Shown: positions 1 to 7,991, numbered from the stretch's first letter. The stretch is 12,532 nt of DNA from Fervidifonticultor_A sp037443565 (GCA_037443565.1 JBBIOB010000070.1:1-12532), one strand, 5' to 3'. Numbers and translations are program-made. The notes: generated by a model from the sequence alone, not told the origin.

Positions 1-287
1 AGCGACGCCGCTTCAAACGCGCGCCAGACCGCCCCGGCCCGATACCCGCGACAAAGCAGGTTCCGGTACGCCGGAGGGTACAGAATCTCGTCAACGCGCT
101 CGCCGAACCGGTCGAACATGCGCAGCGGCGGCGTGCCCATCCGGTCGACGGCCTCTGAGGCCGCGAGCCCCTCTTGCTCCCACCAGCGCTCGTACTCTTC
201 GAGCTCGGACAGGATCGGGAGGTCGCCCAGCATCTCGCGCAGGAAGGCCGTGGGTGACAGCACCGTGGTCACATTCATCTGCATCAT
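1..287 (-). CDS. Acyl-CoA dehydrogenase, AidB-like, N-terminal part (runs off left edge)
   Basis: The minus strand is open from an ATG at 285-287 to the window edge, giving about 95 residues with no stop. The segment PPLRMFDRFGERVDEI (about residues 54-69), followed by YPPAYRNLL, matches the N-terminal domain of AidB-like acyl-CoA dehydrogenases, where a 'D..G.R.DE..(F/Y)HPA(W/Y)..L' stretch precedes the flavin-binding core. The flavin and active-site motifs would lie outside the window, so activity cannot be judged. ATGs at 287, 284 and 278 are all in frame. The first has a weak GAGA Shine-Dalgarno seven bases upstream and was chosen. The gene starts 21 bases after the toxin stop in the same frame, so it is probably co-transcribed with, or at least read through from, the toxin-antitoxin pair. 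Family assignment is moderate; the exact acyl-CoA substrate is unknown. Confidence 0.6.
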   Translation of the reverse strand, partial: MMQMNVTTVLSPTAFLREMLGDLPILSELEEYERWWEQEGLAASEAVDRMGTPPLRMFDRFGERVDEILYPPAYRNLLCRGYRAGAVWRAFEAAS

Positions 288-308
288 CGCGCTATCTCGG
301 GCTATCGA

Positions 309-731
309 TCAGTGCGGAAGCGTCACCAATCCTTCGAGCATCGCCGCGGTGCGCAGCCGCTGATCCAACGTGACGAAGACGCCGGAACCGAGGCTTCCGG
401 TCCAAACCAGCGCCGCCCCGAGCTGGAGCGCGTCTGAGGCGCGCAACGGATGCACACGCATCAGCCGCCCAGCCTGCTGCCGGACTTCTTCGACGGGCTG
501 CACCTCGTGCCACGACTCGCTCAATCCTTGCACCACTGCCCGGGCGGCCGCTTCGCCGCTCAGATCCAGGATCCCCTCGCGCCGTAGCCTGGCAAACACC
601 GACCAGCATTCGACCAGCGTCCCCCACCAGACGGCCATCTCCGGATCATGGTCAAGGAGTCCACGCACGGCCGCGGTCGCCTGCTCCGCCAGGCATAAGG
701 GGATCACCGCCGATGAATCCCAAAACCTCAT
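309..731 (-). CDS. vapC: VapC-like PIN-domain toxin ribonuclease
   Basis: This 140-residue protein has the usual length and layout of a VapC toxin. The four acidic PIN residues are visible: D5 in FWDSSA near the N-terminus, E41 in LVECWSVFARL, D100 in RASDALQLGAAL and D123 in FVTLDQRL. They coordinate the metal ion for RNA cleavage in this family; VapC toxins typically cut tRNA or rRNA and block translation. The start ATG overlaps the antitoxin stop codon as ATGA (728-731), with a GAGGG Shine-Dalgarno inside the end of the antitoxin gene, so translation is coupled. All catalytic residues are present, so the toxin looks intact. The RNA target cannot be read from sequence. Confidence 0.9.
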   Translation of the reverse strand: MRFWDSSAVIPLCLAEQATAAVRGLLDHDPEMAVWWGTLVECWSVFARLRREGILDLSGEAAARAVVQGLSESWHEVQPVEEVRQQAGRLMRVHPLRASDALQLGAALVWTGSLGSGVFVTLDQRLRTAAMLEGLVTLPH

Positions 732-1018
732 CGACCCTCGGCGCGTTCCTCAAGGAGGGCGGCAAGGCCACGCCCTGCCGGGTCGGCCGGTCTCGGCCAG
801 CTCCAGAAGTCATCCGGGAGCGACCTGATGGGCGCTCTGATGATCCCCGCTCGGATGAGTTCATCCAACCGGGCATCGGCTCCCGCTTCGCCTGTGATGG
901 GGGCAAGGCGTGCCACGGGCCTCCCTCGATCGGTCACAATGATCTCCTCGCCGGCCATGACGGCCTTGAGGTGCGCGCTGAGCCGGGCCTTCAGTTGGGC
1001 TATCGGCACGCGCTTCAC
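728..1018 (-). CDS. Phd/YefM-type antitoxin partner of the PIN toxin
   Basis: A 96-residue protein whose first half (KRVPIAQLKARLSAHLKAV, then GEEIIVTDRGRPVARLAPI) is the classic Phd/YefM fold. In this family that fold dimerises, binds the operator and represses its own operon. The C-terminal half, rich in acidic and proline/tryptophan residues (PDDFWSWPRP, about residues 68-77), is the expected toxin-binding tail. The start is GTG at 1016-1018, with an AGGA motif ten bases upstream. The stop overlaps the toxin start by four bases, the usual antitoxin-first order. Regulation is probably conditional autorepression at the inverted repeat around 1053-1088. The pairing of a Phd-type antitoxin with a PIN toxin is common. 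Confidence 0.88.
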   Translation of the reverse strand: MKRVPIAQLKARLSAHLKAVMAGEEIIVTDRGRPVARLAPITGEAGADARLDELIRAGIIRAPIRSLPDDFWSWPRPADPAGRGLAALLEERAEGR

Positions 1019-1052
1019 GGGTTCACGGTCCTGTGATCCAGTTTCCGATCAT

Positions 1053-1088
1053 GACTATTATAGACATTATTGGACGACCAGAATAGTC
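1053..1088 (-). promoter_or_regulatory. Toxin-antitoxin promoter and candidate operator
   Basis: On the minus strand a perfect TATAAT lies at 1062-1057, about 38 bases before the antitoxin GTG. No good -35 hexamer is found at 16-18 bases spacing. The box sits within an inverted repeat, GACTATT at 1053-1059 and AATAGTC at 1082-1088, with the extra short motif TAGACATTAT between the arms. The region is AT-rich in otherwise GC-rich DNA. An operator overlapping the -10 box would suit autorepression by a Phd/YefM antitoxin. The motif is seen; its role is inferred. Confidence 0.55.
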
Positions 1089-1149
1089 CATTTTCTACGG
1101 ATGTCAGCTTTGTGAGAGGGATGCTGTTGCGCGCGTTGCCCTCGCGCGG
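1089..1149. other. Short intergenic stretch downstream of livF
   Basis: This stretch separates the livF stop from the toxin-antitoxin control region; both flanking units are transcribed leftward. It holds a short GC-rich inverted repeat just after the livF stop (CGCGC and GCGCG arms, about nine bases apart on the minus strand) with no T-run behind it. I do not call it a terminator, so some read-through from the transporter operon into the toxin-antitoxin genes is possible. Confidence 0.4.
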
Positions 1150-1925
<776 letters not shown>

Positions 1926-1926
<1 letters not shown>

Positions 1927-2699
1927 TACGCCGTCTCCCCCAGGTAGGCGCTGATCACCTGGGGATCGCGCTGCACGGCATCGGGCGGACCCTGCGCGAT
2001 CTTCACGCCGTGGTCGAGCACCGCGATCCAGTCCGAGATGTCCATCACGATCTTGAGGTCGTGCTCGACCAGGACGATGGTGATGCCCCACTCTTCACGG
2101 ATGTCCTTAATCCGGAACACCAGGTCGGCCTTCTCCTCCGCGGTCATCCCCGACGACGGTTCGTCCAGCAGCAGGAGGATCGGCTCGGTGGCCAGCGCGC
2201 GGCCGATCTCGACGAGGCGCTGCTGGCCCATCGGCAGGTCGCCGACCCGGCGGTGGCGGGCCGCCTGCAGGTCGAGGAAGTCCAAGATCTCCTCCACGCG
2301 GCGGCGGTGGCCGACTTCCTCGCGACGCCACCCGGGTGTGGCCAGGGCCGCGTCGAAGAGCGAGGCGCGCGTGTGCATGTGCCGGCCCAACAGCACGTTG
2401 TCCAGCACGGTGCCCAGGCGGAAGAGCTCGAGATTCTGGAACGTCCGGGCGATGCCCCGGCGCGCTACGGCGTCGGGCCGGCGGGGCAGCGGCGCGCCCT
2501 GAAACCGGAGCTCGCCGCCGTCTGGCCGGTAGAGCCCGCAGATGCAGTTGAACAGCGTGGTCTTGCCGGCGCCGTTGGGCCCGATGACCGACACGAGCTC
2601 CCGCGCGCCGACCGCGAGGTCGATGTCCTGGAGGGCGACAATCCCGCCGAAGGCGATGGAGAGGCCCGCGACCTCCAGCAGCGCCTGCTGCGCGCTCAT
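1926..2699 (-). CDS. livG: Branched-chain amino acid-type ABC transporter ATPase LivG
   Basis: A 257-residue ABC ATPase pairing with LivF under the LivHM membrane core. It shows Walker A GPNGAGKTT (40-48), Q-loop RTFQNLELF with Q88, the LivG-type signature LPMGQQR (155-161, family form usually LAYGQQR), Walker B ILLLLDE (174-180) and switch histidine H213 in VEHD. The frame opens at a GTG at 2774, but the extra 25 residues are low-complexity and unlike LivG. The ATG at 2697-2699 gives an N-terminus (MSAQQALLEVAGL) that fits the family. The intervening DNA forms a strong hairpin, which also argues against translation starting upstream. No strong Shine-Dalgarno precedes this ATG. It ends in TAG overlapping the livF GTG by one base. 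Confidence 0.92.
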
Positions 2700-2727
2700 C
2701 GCGCCGTGCACGGCGGCGGCAGGCGTG

Positions 2728-2756
2728 CGGGGACCGGCGACCATCGCCGGCCCCCG
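2728..2756 (-). other. Intercistronic hairpin between livK and livG
   Basis: In the operon transcript (minus strand) bases 2756-2744 pair with 2740-2728. This is a 13-bp GC-rich stem with a single G-U pair and a three-base loop. It lies about 31 bases after the livK stop and 28 bases before the livG ATG. There is no T-run after it, so it is not a simple intrinsic terminator. Such hairpins downstream of binding-protein genes commonly protect the upstream message from 3' exonucleases, which would let LivK be made in excess over the ATPases. That role is inferred. Confidence 0.65.
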
Positions 2757-2787
2757 GCCTGCAGGCTCACCCACACCAAAGCAGCCG

Positions 2788-3975
2788 TTAGAACTTTCGG
2801 GGATACGTCCACCAGTCGCTCAGCTTCTGGTATTGGCCCCGCTCCGACTTGACCATGAACAGCCGGTTGATCCCCTGCCGGCTCTCCCTGGTGAACGTGA
2901 CCCCGCGAATCACCTCGCCGTCCCAGTTCCTGATCGACTCCATGGCCTCCACCAGACGGTCCTTCGTCAGGTTGGGGCCCGCCCGCCGGACGCCCTCGAG
3001 GAACGGCTCGACGAACGACACGCCGGCGATTGCGTTGAACGGGTTGCGGGCCAGCGCCGGGTTGATCCGCGTGAGAATGGCGTTGACCGCGTCCACCTTG
3101 GGATCCTGTCCGATCAGGGGGATGTACGACGCCAGGTAGACGTTGTTCCAGGCGTCTCCGGCCAGGGCGAACATCACGGGATCAAGCAGCGTAAACGTGG
3201 ATACCAGGGTCGGCCGGAAGCCGATCCGCGCGATCTCCCGCACGATGAGCGCGCCGTGGCGAGGGGTCGCATAGAGGATGAGGGTATCGGCACCTGACTC
3301 CTTGAGCTTCAGCGCCTGGGCCGCGACCTCGGCATCGGTCACCTCATAGGAGACCTGCGCCACCAGCCTGGCGGCCTTCCCGTGGACGCCGCGCTTGACC
3401 CCCAGCAGTCCCTGCTGGCCGTACAGGTCGTTCTGGTAGAACACGGCGATGTTCCTGGCCCTGAGGTTCTCGATGGCGTACGTGGTCAGGTAGACGCCCT
3501 CGTCGGTGTAGCTGGGATACGTGACGAACAGGTGGCGGTTGCGTTCCCGCATGCCGGCCCACATGTCTGCGCCGCAGGCCGGCGTGATCCAGACCACCCG
3601 GTTCTCGACCGCGTAGTCGCGCACGGCGAAGCAGTTGGCCGTGCCGATCTGCGAGACCAGGGCGAAGATCCCGTCGCGCTCGACCAGCTCCCGGACGTTG
3701 GCCACCGCCCGGGGTGGGAGATAGGCGTCATCTCTGATGATGAACCGGAACCGGCGGCCGTTGATGCCGCCCTGCGCATTGATGTGGCGGAGCCACGCGT
3801 CGATGCCGCCGCCAACACCGGTGCCCCACAGAGCGGCCGGTCCCGTCATCGGCATGGTGGTTCCCACCACGATCTCGGTCGGCGTGATCCCCCGCTCTGC
3901 GGGTTGGGCGGCGACGGTCATCGCCAGCCCGGCGACGACCACTGCGGCAAGGACCAGCTTGGACAGCCGTATCAT
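2788..3975 (-). CDS. livK: Periplasmic substrate-binding protein of the Liv transporter (LivK-like)
   Basis: A 395-residue type I periplasmic binding protein (Leu/Ile/Val-binding family). Residues 1-23 form a signal peptide with a basic start (MIRLSK), a hydrophobic core and a likely cut at VAA-Q. There is no lipobox cysteine, so a soluble periplasmic protein is expected. The mature start ITPTEIVVGTTMPMTGPAALWG and the stretch INAQGGINGRRFRFIIRDD are typical of the family. Two cysteines, C115 and C134, are spaced so that a disulfide is possible. The frame begins at a GTG at 3981, but GGAGG at 3987-3983 lies seven bases before the ATG at 3973-3975, which is the better start. The ligand is not certain: this family also binds aromatic acids, amides and other small carboxylates. 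Confidence 0.9.
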   Translation of the reverse strand: MIRLSKLVLAAVVVAGLAMTVAAQPAERGITPTEIVVGTTMPMTGPAALWGTGVGGGIDAWLRHINAQGGINGRRFRFIIRDDAYLPPRAVANVRELVERDGIFALVSQIGTANCFAVRDYAVENRVVWITPACGADMWAGMRERNRHLFVTYPSYTDEGVYLTTYAIENLRARNIAVFYQNDLYGQQGLLGVKRGVHGKAARLVAQVSYEVTDAEVAAQALKLKESGADTLILYATPRHGALIVREIARIGFRPTLVSTFTLLDPVMFALAGDAWNNVYLASYIPLIGQDPKVDAVNAILTRINPALARNPFNAIAGVSFVEPFLEGVRRAGPNLTKDRLVEAMESIRNWDGEVIRGVTFTRESRQGINRLFMVKSERGQYQKLSDWWTYPRKF

Positions 3976-3982
3976 GCTCACC

Positions 3983-3987
3983 CCTCC
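3983..3987 (-). promoter_or_regulatory. Strong Shine-Dalgarno of livK
   Basis: GGAGG stands seven bases before the ATG at 3975 and only one base before the alternative GTG at 3981, so it decides the start. It is the best ribosome-binding site in the liv operon, fitting the need for excess binding protein. Confidence 0.75.
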
Positions 3988-4035
3988 TCACGTGCGAAGT
4001 GCGAACGCGTGCTTCCTAACCGTCCAGATACCCTG

Positions 4036-4920
4036 CTAGACCCTCCGGTGGTACTCGCGCCCGAGCATGCCCTCGGGCCGGATCAGCAGCACCAGGATGA
4101 TGACGGCAAACGCCATGGTCGTCTTGAACTTGAACGAGATGTACCCTGCGAACAGGCTTTCGGCGATGCCGAGCACGAATCCCCCGATCACCGCCCCAGG
4201 CAGGCTGTCCATTCCTCCCATGACCGCGGCGGCGAAACCCTTGAGGAAGGGATCGAGCATCATGAAGGGGTCGAGGTACACCACCGGCGCCAGCAGCACG
4301 CCCGCCGCGCCCCCGAGGGCGGAGGCCAGGCCCCAGGTGAGCGTGTAGATCCTCCGCGCGGGAATCCCCAGGGCCTGCGCCGCCTCGGGATGCTGGGCCA
4401 CCGCCCGCATCGCCAGACCGAACCGGGTGCGCTGCACCAGCCCGTAGAGCAGGAGCATCAGGGTCACTCCGGCGGCGATTGTGCCCAGGCTCATCTCGCT
4501 GATGACGATGTCGCCCAGGCGATAGACCCGCGTATCCGAGAGGGGAAACGGGAAGACCTGGGTGTCGGTTCCCCAGAACGCCTGCATCGCCCCGCTGAGC
4601 ACCAGCGCCAGGCCCAGCGTGAGCACGATCTTGCCCAGCAGCGAAGCCTCCTTCGCGGGGCGGATGATGAAGAAGAAGAAGGCGGCGCCCACCACCGCCG
4701 CCGCGGCCAGACCGCCGGTGACCGCCAGTGAGAAGGGGAGCGCCCGCGCCATGAGCATGAACGCGACGAAGGCCGAGGCCGTCGCCATGTCCCCGTGGGC
4801 GAAGTTCAGGACCCGGGAGCTCCGGTAGAGCAGGACGACCCCCAGCGCAACGAGCGCATAGAGGCTGCCGGTGGCGAGCCCACCCACCGCGTACTGCGCG
4901 ACCTGCGTCACAGCGGCCAT
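4036..4920 (-). CDS. livH: Branched-chain amino acid-type ABC transporter permease LivH
   Basis: A 294-residue multi-spanning inner-membrane permease, slightly shorter than E. coli LivH. The N-terminus GGLATGSLYALVALGVVLLY and the motif VLNFAHGDM (about 38-46) are LivH hallmarks. RAVAQHPEAAQALGI is the cytoplasmic coupling loop that meets the ATPases. VMGGMDSLPGAVIGGFVLGIAE and the C-terminal RPEGMLGR are also conserved. It forms the translocation pore with LivM. The frame is open upstream to 5247, but that part is antisense to livM. The ATG at 4918-4920 overlaps the end of livM by 13 bases, so translational coupling is likely; no clear Shine-Dalgarno is seen. Confidence 0.92.
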   Translation of the reverse strand: MAAVTQVAQYAVGGLATGSLYALVALGVVLLYRSSRVLNFAHGDMATASAFVAFMLMARALPFSLAVTGGLAAAAVVGAAFFFFIIRPAKEASLLGKIVLTLGLALVLSGAMQAFWGTDTQVFPFPLSDTRVYRLGDIVISEMSLGTIAAGVTLMLLLYGLVQRTRFGLAMRAVAQHPEAAQALGIPARRIYTLTWGLASALGGAAGVLLAPVVYLDPFMMLDPFLKGFAAAVMGGMDSLPGAVIGGFVLGIAESLFAGYISFKFKTTMAFAVIILVLLIRPEGMLGREYHRRV

Positions 4921-5909
4921 ATCTTGAAGTAGTACTTGATGCGCAGCCATCGGCCGTAGAGGCCCCGGGGCTCGATCATCATCATCGCGATGATCGCCGC
5001 GCCGTAGACGATGGGGAGCCACTGTCGGAGTCCGCTCAGATAGTGCGGCAGCAGCGTCAGGATCACGCCGCCGATGATCGCGCCCGTGACGGTGCCCAGG
5101 CCACCGACGACGATCATAGCGAAGTACGTGATCGACTCGAGGAAGGTGAACGACTGGGGCTCGAGGTGCCGGAGCGCCTGAGCGATGATGGCGCCCGCGA
5201 TCCCGGCATAGGCGGCGCTGATGGCGAACGCCAGCGTCTTGTACCACGTGAGGTTCACGCCGGTGACCTCAGCGGCGATGTCGCTGTCGCGGATGGCCGC
5301 CAGGGCCCGGCCGACGTGCGAGCGGGAGAGGTTGTAGGCCACCCACGCGAGGAAGACCGCCGCTCCCGCCGCCACGTAGTAGAGCTGCTGCGTCGGCGTG
5401 AGACCGGCGACGCCCAGCGAGAGCTGCGTCACCGGCAGCCCGGTCCGGCCGCCGGAAAGCGCGGTCCAGTTCGTCAGCACCTGGTAGACGGCGATACCGA
5501 ACCCCAGCGTGGCGATTGCCAGATAGGGGCCGGCCAGGCGCAGGGCGGGCAGGCCCACGAGGAAGCCGGCGACCGCGCTGATGGCCGCCGCGCCGATCCA
5601 CGCGGCGATCCACGGGAAGTCCAGACGGGCCATCAGCAACCCGGAGGCGTAGGCGCCGATGGCCACAAAGCCCGCGTGCCCCAGCGAGATGAGCCCGGTG
5701 GATCCCACGAGCAGATTCAGGCCGATGGCGACGATGACGTTGGCCGCCATGAGGATGAGGATGAAGACCAGGTAACCGAGCCCAAGCCGGAGGAGGAGAA
5801 AAGGAAGTATCGCAAGACCCGCCAGGAGGATGGCCACGGCCGTCCATCCGGCAGCCCCTTTGACGAGAAAGAGGTCCTCCTCGTAGCGTTCGACGAGGGT
5901 GCGGGCCAC
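4908..5909 (-). CDS. livM: Branched-chain amino acid-type ABC transporter permease LivM
   Basis: A permease of about 333 residues, strongly hydrophobic after the first 25. It carries GLNLLVGSTGLISLGHAGF followed by AIGAYASG, the LivM signature. RALAAIRDSDIAAEVTGVNL is its ATPase-coupling loop, and VVGGLGTVTGAIIGG and EPRGLYGRW lie towards the C-terminus. It is the first gene of the liv operon and diverges from the oxidoreductase genes. The start is uncertain. The frame is open to a TTG at 6026, but the extra N-terminus is Arg/Pro/His-rich and unlike the family. The GTG at 5907-5909 gives the usual LivM length but lacks a convincing Shine-Dalgarno. A GTG a little further upstream is also possible. 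Confidence 0.88.
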   Translation of the reverse strand: MARTLVERYEEDLFLVKGAAGWTAVAILLAGLAILPFLLLRLGLGYLVFILILMAANVIVAIGLNLLVGSTGLISLGHAGFVAIGAYASGLLMARLDFPWIAAWIGAAAISAVAGFLVGLPALRLAGPYLAIATLGFGIAVYQVLTNWTALSGGRTGLPVTQLSLGVAGLTPTQQLYYVAAGAAVFLAWVAYNLSRSHVGRALAAIRDSDIAAEVTGVNLTWYKTLAFAISAAYAGIAGAIIAQALRHLEPQSFTFLESITYFAMIVVGGLGTVTGAIIGGVILTLLPHYLSGLRQWLPIVYGAAIIAMMMIEPRGLYGRWLRIKYYFKIWPL

Positions 5910-6013
5910 TGTACCGTAGCCGATTCGCGGTGCGGCCAGCCGCACCCTGCCGTCCCGCGCAAAGTGAGATTTCCGGTGGGGCAATGCGGCGGGTGGGCGG
6001 TCCCCGGAGCCTG

Positions 6014-6022
6014 TGCTATACT
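6014..6022 (+). promoter_or_regulatory. Extended -10 promoter for the 2-oxoacid oxidoreductase
   Basis: TGCTATACT appears at about 6014-6022, allowing for the overlapping TGTGC: a TGN extension followed by TATACT (6017-6022), five of six bases matching the sigma-70 consensus. No -35 match is found at normal spacing, as is usual for extended -10 promoters. Transcription would start near 6029, 55-80 bases before the possible start codons. It also lies well upstream of livM. Confidence 0.45.
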
Positions 6023-6049
6023 CCAAATCACCGTATGCTACGGGCCCCG

Positions 6050-6064
6050 GCGATCAGCGATCGC
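6050..6064. repeat. Short palindrome in the oxidoreductase leader
   Basis: GCGATC-AGC-GATCGC is an inverted repeat with six-base arms and a three-base centre. It lies 20-35 bases downstream of the predicted transcription start and before the start codon. It could be an operator for a dimeric repressor or a small leader hairpin. In GC-rich DNA such a repeat can also arise by chance. Confidence 0.35.
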
Positions 6065-6107
6065 GCGGGTTACGCGTGTCTCAATGACAGGAAGGGGCGG
6101 GCCAGCG

Positions 6108-7991
6108 GTGGTCGTCAACAACCTGAAACTGCTCGTGGGCGGAGTGCAGCTTCGAGATGGCGTGACCACGATCACGGACATCCTCGGCAAGATGTTCGTC
6201 CGGGCGGGGCTGCATGTCCTGGCGATGGAGAAGGGCTACGCGTCCACGATCTACGGGGCGCACCAGTACGATCCCGTGGTGGTGTCTGAGACGCCCCCAC
6301 GGGCGTGGGGGGACGACCGGACCGACATCCTGGTCGCCCTCGAGTACGACACCAATCCCGACGTGCCGGTCCAGCCGAACCGGGACACGCTGCTCCGCCA
6401 CGGCGCAAACCTCAAGGACGGCGGCGTCCTCCTGTACGACAGCAGCACGAACACGGTCGATACGAGCGACCTGGAAGCCCGGCAGATCAAGGTCTTCCCG
6501 CTTCCGGCCCGCCAGATCGCGCTCCGCGAGCTGAAGCGGGAGGTCGTCAAGAACACGGTCGTGACCGGCGCGCTGCTCCGGCTGCTCGAGTTCGACATGG
6601 ACTACCGGCTCTTCGGGCAGTACCTGGAGGAACGCTTCGCCAAGCGTAGCCGCGAGATCGTGGAGCTCAACCTCGAGGCGGCGCGCCGCGGCCGGGCCGT
6701 CATCGAGGAGATCCTGACCGCGCAGGGCTGGACGGATGTCGGCTACCGACTGGAGGCCCGCCCGCTCGAGCAGCCCATGCTGCTCGTCAACGGGAACGAG
6801 GCGCTGTCGATGGGCGCGATCCTGGCCGGCTGCCGGTACTACGCCGCCTACCCGATCACGCCGGCGTCGTCAATCTTGGAGTTCATGGAAGCGCACCTGC
6901 CCCGCTACGGCGGACGGGCAATCCAGGGGCAGAACGAGCGCGAGTCGATCCGCGCGGCCATCGGCGCCAGCGTCACAGGCGTGCGCGCCGCGGTGGGGTC
7001 CTCGGGCCCCGGCATCTCCCTGAAGGTCGAGGAGTTCGGCGTGGCCGGCATGAACGAGGTGCCGGTGGTCATCATCAACACCCAGCGTGCCGGACCCTCC
7101 ACGGGCATGCCGACAAAGAGCGAACAGGGCGACCTGCACCTGGCGGTGCACGGCGGCCACGGCGACATCCCGAAGATCGTGCTCGCGGCCGGCACGATCG
7201 AGGAGTGCTACACGCTGGCCTTCGAGGCGTTCGACCTGGCCGACAAGTACCAGTGCCCGGTGTTCCTGCTCTCCGACCTGGCGATCGCCGACGGCCGGAA
7301 GAACCTGCCCGAGGCGTTCTTTGCGTCGAACCGCAGGCCGGTGGTCCGCCACGGCCTGCTGCGTGAGGCCGACTTCAAGGGCGACGGCTACCGGCGCTAC
7401 CGGATGACCGACTCGGGCATTTCGCCCCGCAACGTCCCAGGCGTGCCGGGGCGCATCTTCAAGATGAGCGGGTCGGAGCACGACGAGGCCGGGATGGTCA
7501 CGACCGATCCGCCCAAGCGCAAGGCGATGTACGAGAAGCGGATGCGCAAGATGGAGACCTACCTCAAGGAGGACGTCAAACCGCCCCAGGTCTTCGGATC
7601 TCCTGACGGCGTGCCGCTGCTGGCATGCTGGGGATCGACCAAGCCGGCGGCGCTGGATGCCCAGGCCCGGCTCCAGGCGGAGGGTCTGGAGACGTGCGTC
7701 ATCCACTTCACGCACCTGTGGCCCCTGCCGGTGCACCTGGTGCGGCCGCTGCTGGCGCGCGGCTCCGCGGTCATCGTGGTGGAGGGCAACTTCTCCGGCC
7801 AGCTCGCCGACCTGATCCAGCAGGAATGCCTGCAGGAGACGCGGCGTATTCTCAAGTACAACGGGCGGCCGTTCTACACCGCGGATATCGTGGGGGGCGT
7901 GCGGCAGATCCTGGCCAACGGCGACCGCATCGTCCGCATCGGAGACCGCGCGCCCGAGGTCATGCTAGAAACCGTTCCGGAGGGGGACTGA
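6108..7991 (+). CDS. 2-oxoacid:ferredoxin oxidoreductase, gamma-alpha fusion subunit (KorA-like)
   Basis: A 627-residue fusion of the gamma domain (about 1-190) and the alpha domains (from about 225), as in two-subunit KorAB-type enzymes. With the beta subunit it would oxidise a 2-oxoacid and CoA to acyl-CoA and CO2 while reducing ferredoxin. In the alpha part are YPITP (248-252), GSSGPGISL, and R327 in QRAGPSTGMPTKSEQGDL, the conserved substrate/CoA-contact segment. The C-terminal domain has CWGSTKPAALDA and FTHLWPLP. The gamma domain is unusual: the glycine-rich GxGGQG-like loop reads VGGVQLRDGV (10-19), and the usual IRGGH reads IYGAH (48-52). The frame is open upstream across antisense livM, which is not real. 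GTG at 6108 was chosen for the purine-rich AGGAAGGGG before it; ATG at 6084 is the alternative. Substrate unknown: 2-oxoglutarate, pyruvate or branched 2-oxoacids are all possible. Confidence 0.88.
   Translation: MVVNNLKLLVGGVQLRDGVTTITDILGKMFVRAGLHVLAMEKGYASTIYGAHQYDPVVVSETPPRAWGDDRTDILVALEYDTNPDVPVQPNRDTLLRHGANLKDGGVLLYDSSTNTVDTSDLEARQIKVFPLPARQIALRELKREVVKNTVVTGALLRLLEFDMDYRLFGQYLEERFAKRSREIVELNLEAARRGRAVIEEILTAQGWTDVGYRLEARPLEQPMLLVNGNEALSMGAILAGCRYYAAYPITPASSILEFMEAHLPRYGGRAIQGQNERESIRAAIGASVTGVRAAVGSSGPGISLKVEEFGVAGMNEVPVVIINTQRAGPSTGMPTKSEQGDLHLAVHGGHGDIPKIVLAAGTIEECYTLAFEAFDLADKYQCPVFLLSDLAIADGRKNLPEAFFASNRRPVVRHGLLREADFKGDGYRRYRMTDSGISPRNVPGVPGRIFKMSGSEHDEAGMVTTDPPKRKAMYEKRMRKMETYLKEDVKPPQVFGSPDGVPLLACWGSTKPAALDAQARLQAEGLETCVIHFTHLWPLPVHLVRPLLARGSAVIVVEGNFSGQLADLIQQECLQETRRILKYNGRPFYTADIVGGVRQILANGDRIVRIGDRAPEVMLETVPEGD

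Larger units (their letters stand above)
5910..6107. other. Divergent control region between livM and the oxidoreductase
   Basis: About 200 bases separate the two divergent transcription units. It holds the rightward extended -10 box and a short palindrome, both listed separately. I see no convincing promoter for livM: candidate boxes such as TACAGT just before the chosen GTG have no matching -35. The region would be the natural place for one regulator to control both import and oxidation. Confidence 0.5.

Noticed and set aside
2700..2774. Upstream GTG or ATG starts for livG
   Set aside because: The added residues are unlike LivG, the DNA forms a strong hairpin, and no Shine-Dalgarno is seen.
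3992..4005. Tandem GTGCGAA repeat upstream of livK
   Set aside because: Only two copies of seven bases, not clearly placed as an operator; likely chance.
5043..6107. Long in-frame upstream extension of the oxidoreductase gamma-alpha gene
   Set aside because: It is antisense to livM, highly charged and low in complexity, and unlike any OFOR domain; the recognisable gamma domain begins near 6108.
6294..6311. CCCCCAC-GGGC-GTGGGGG hairpin inside the gamma-alpha coding region
   Set aside because: It lies within clear codons of the gamma domain and is explained by GC-rich codon use. No regulatory role is supported.
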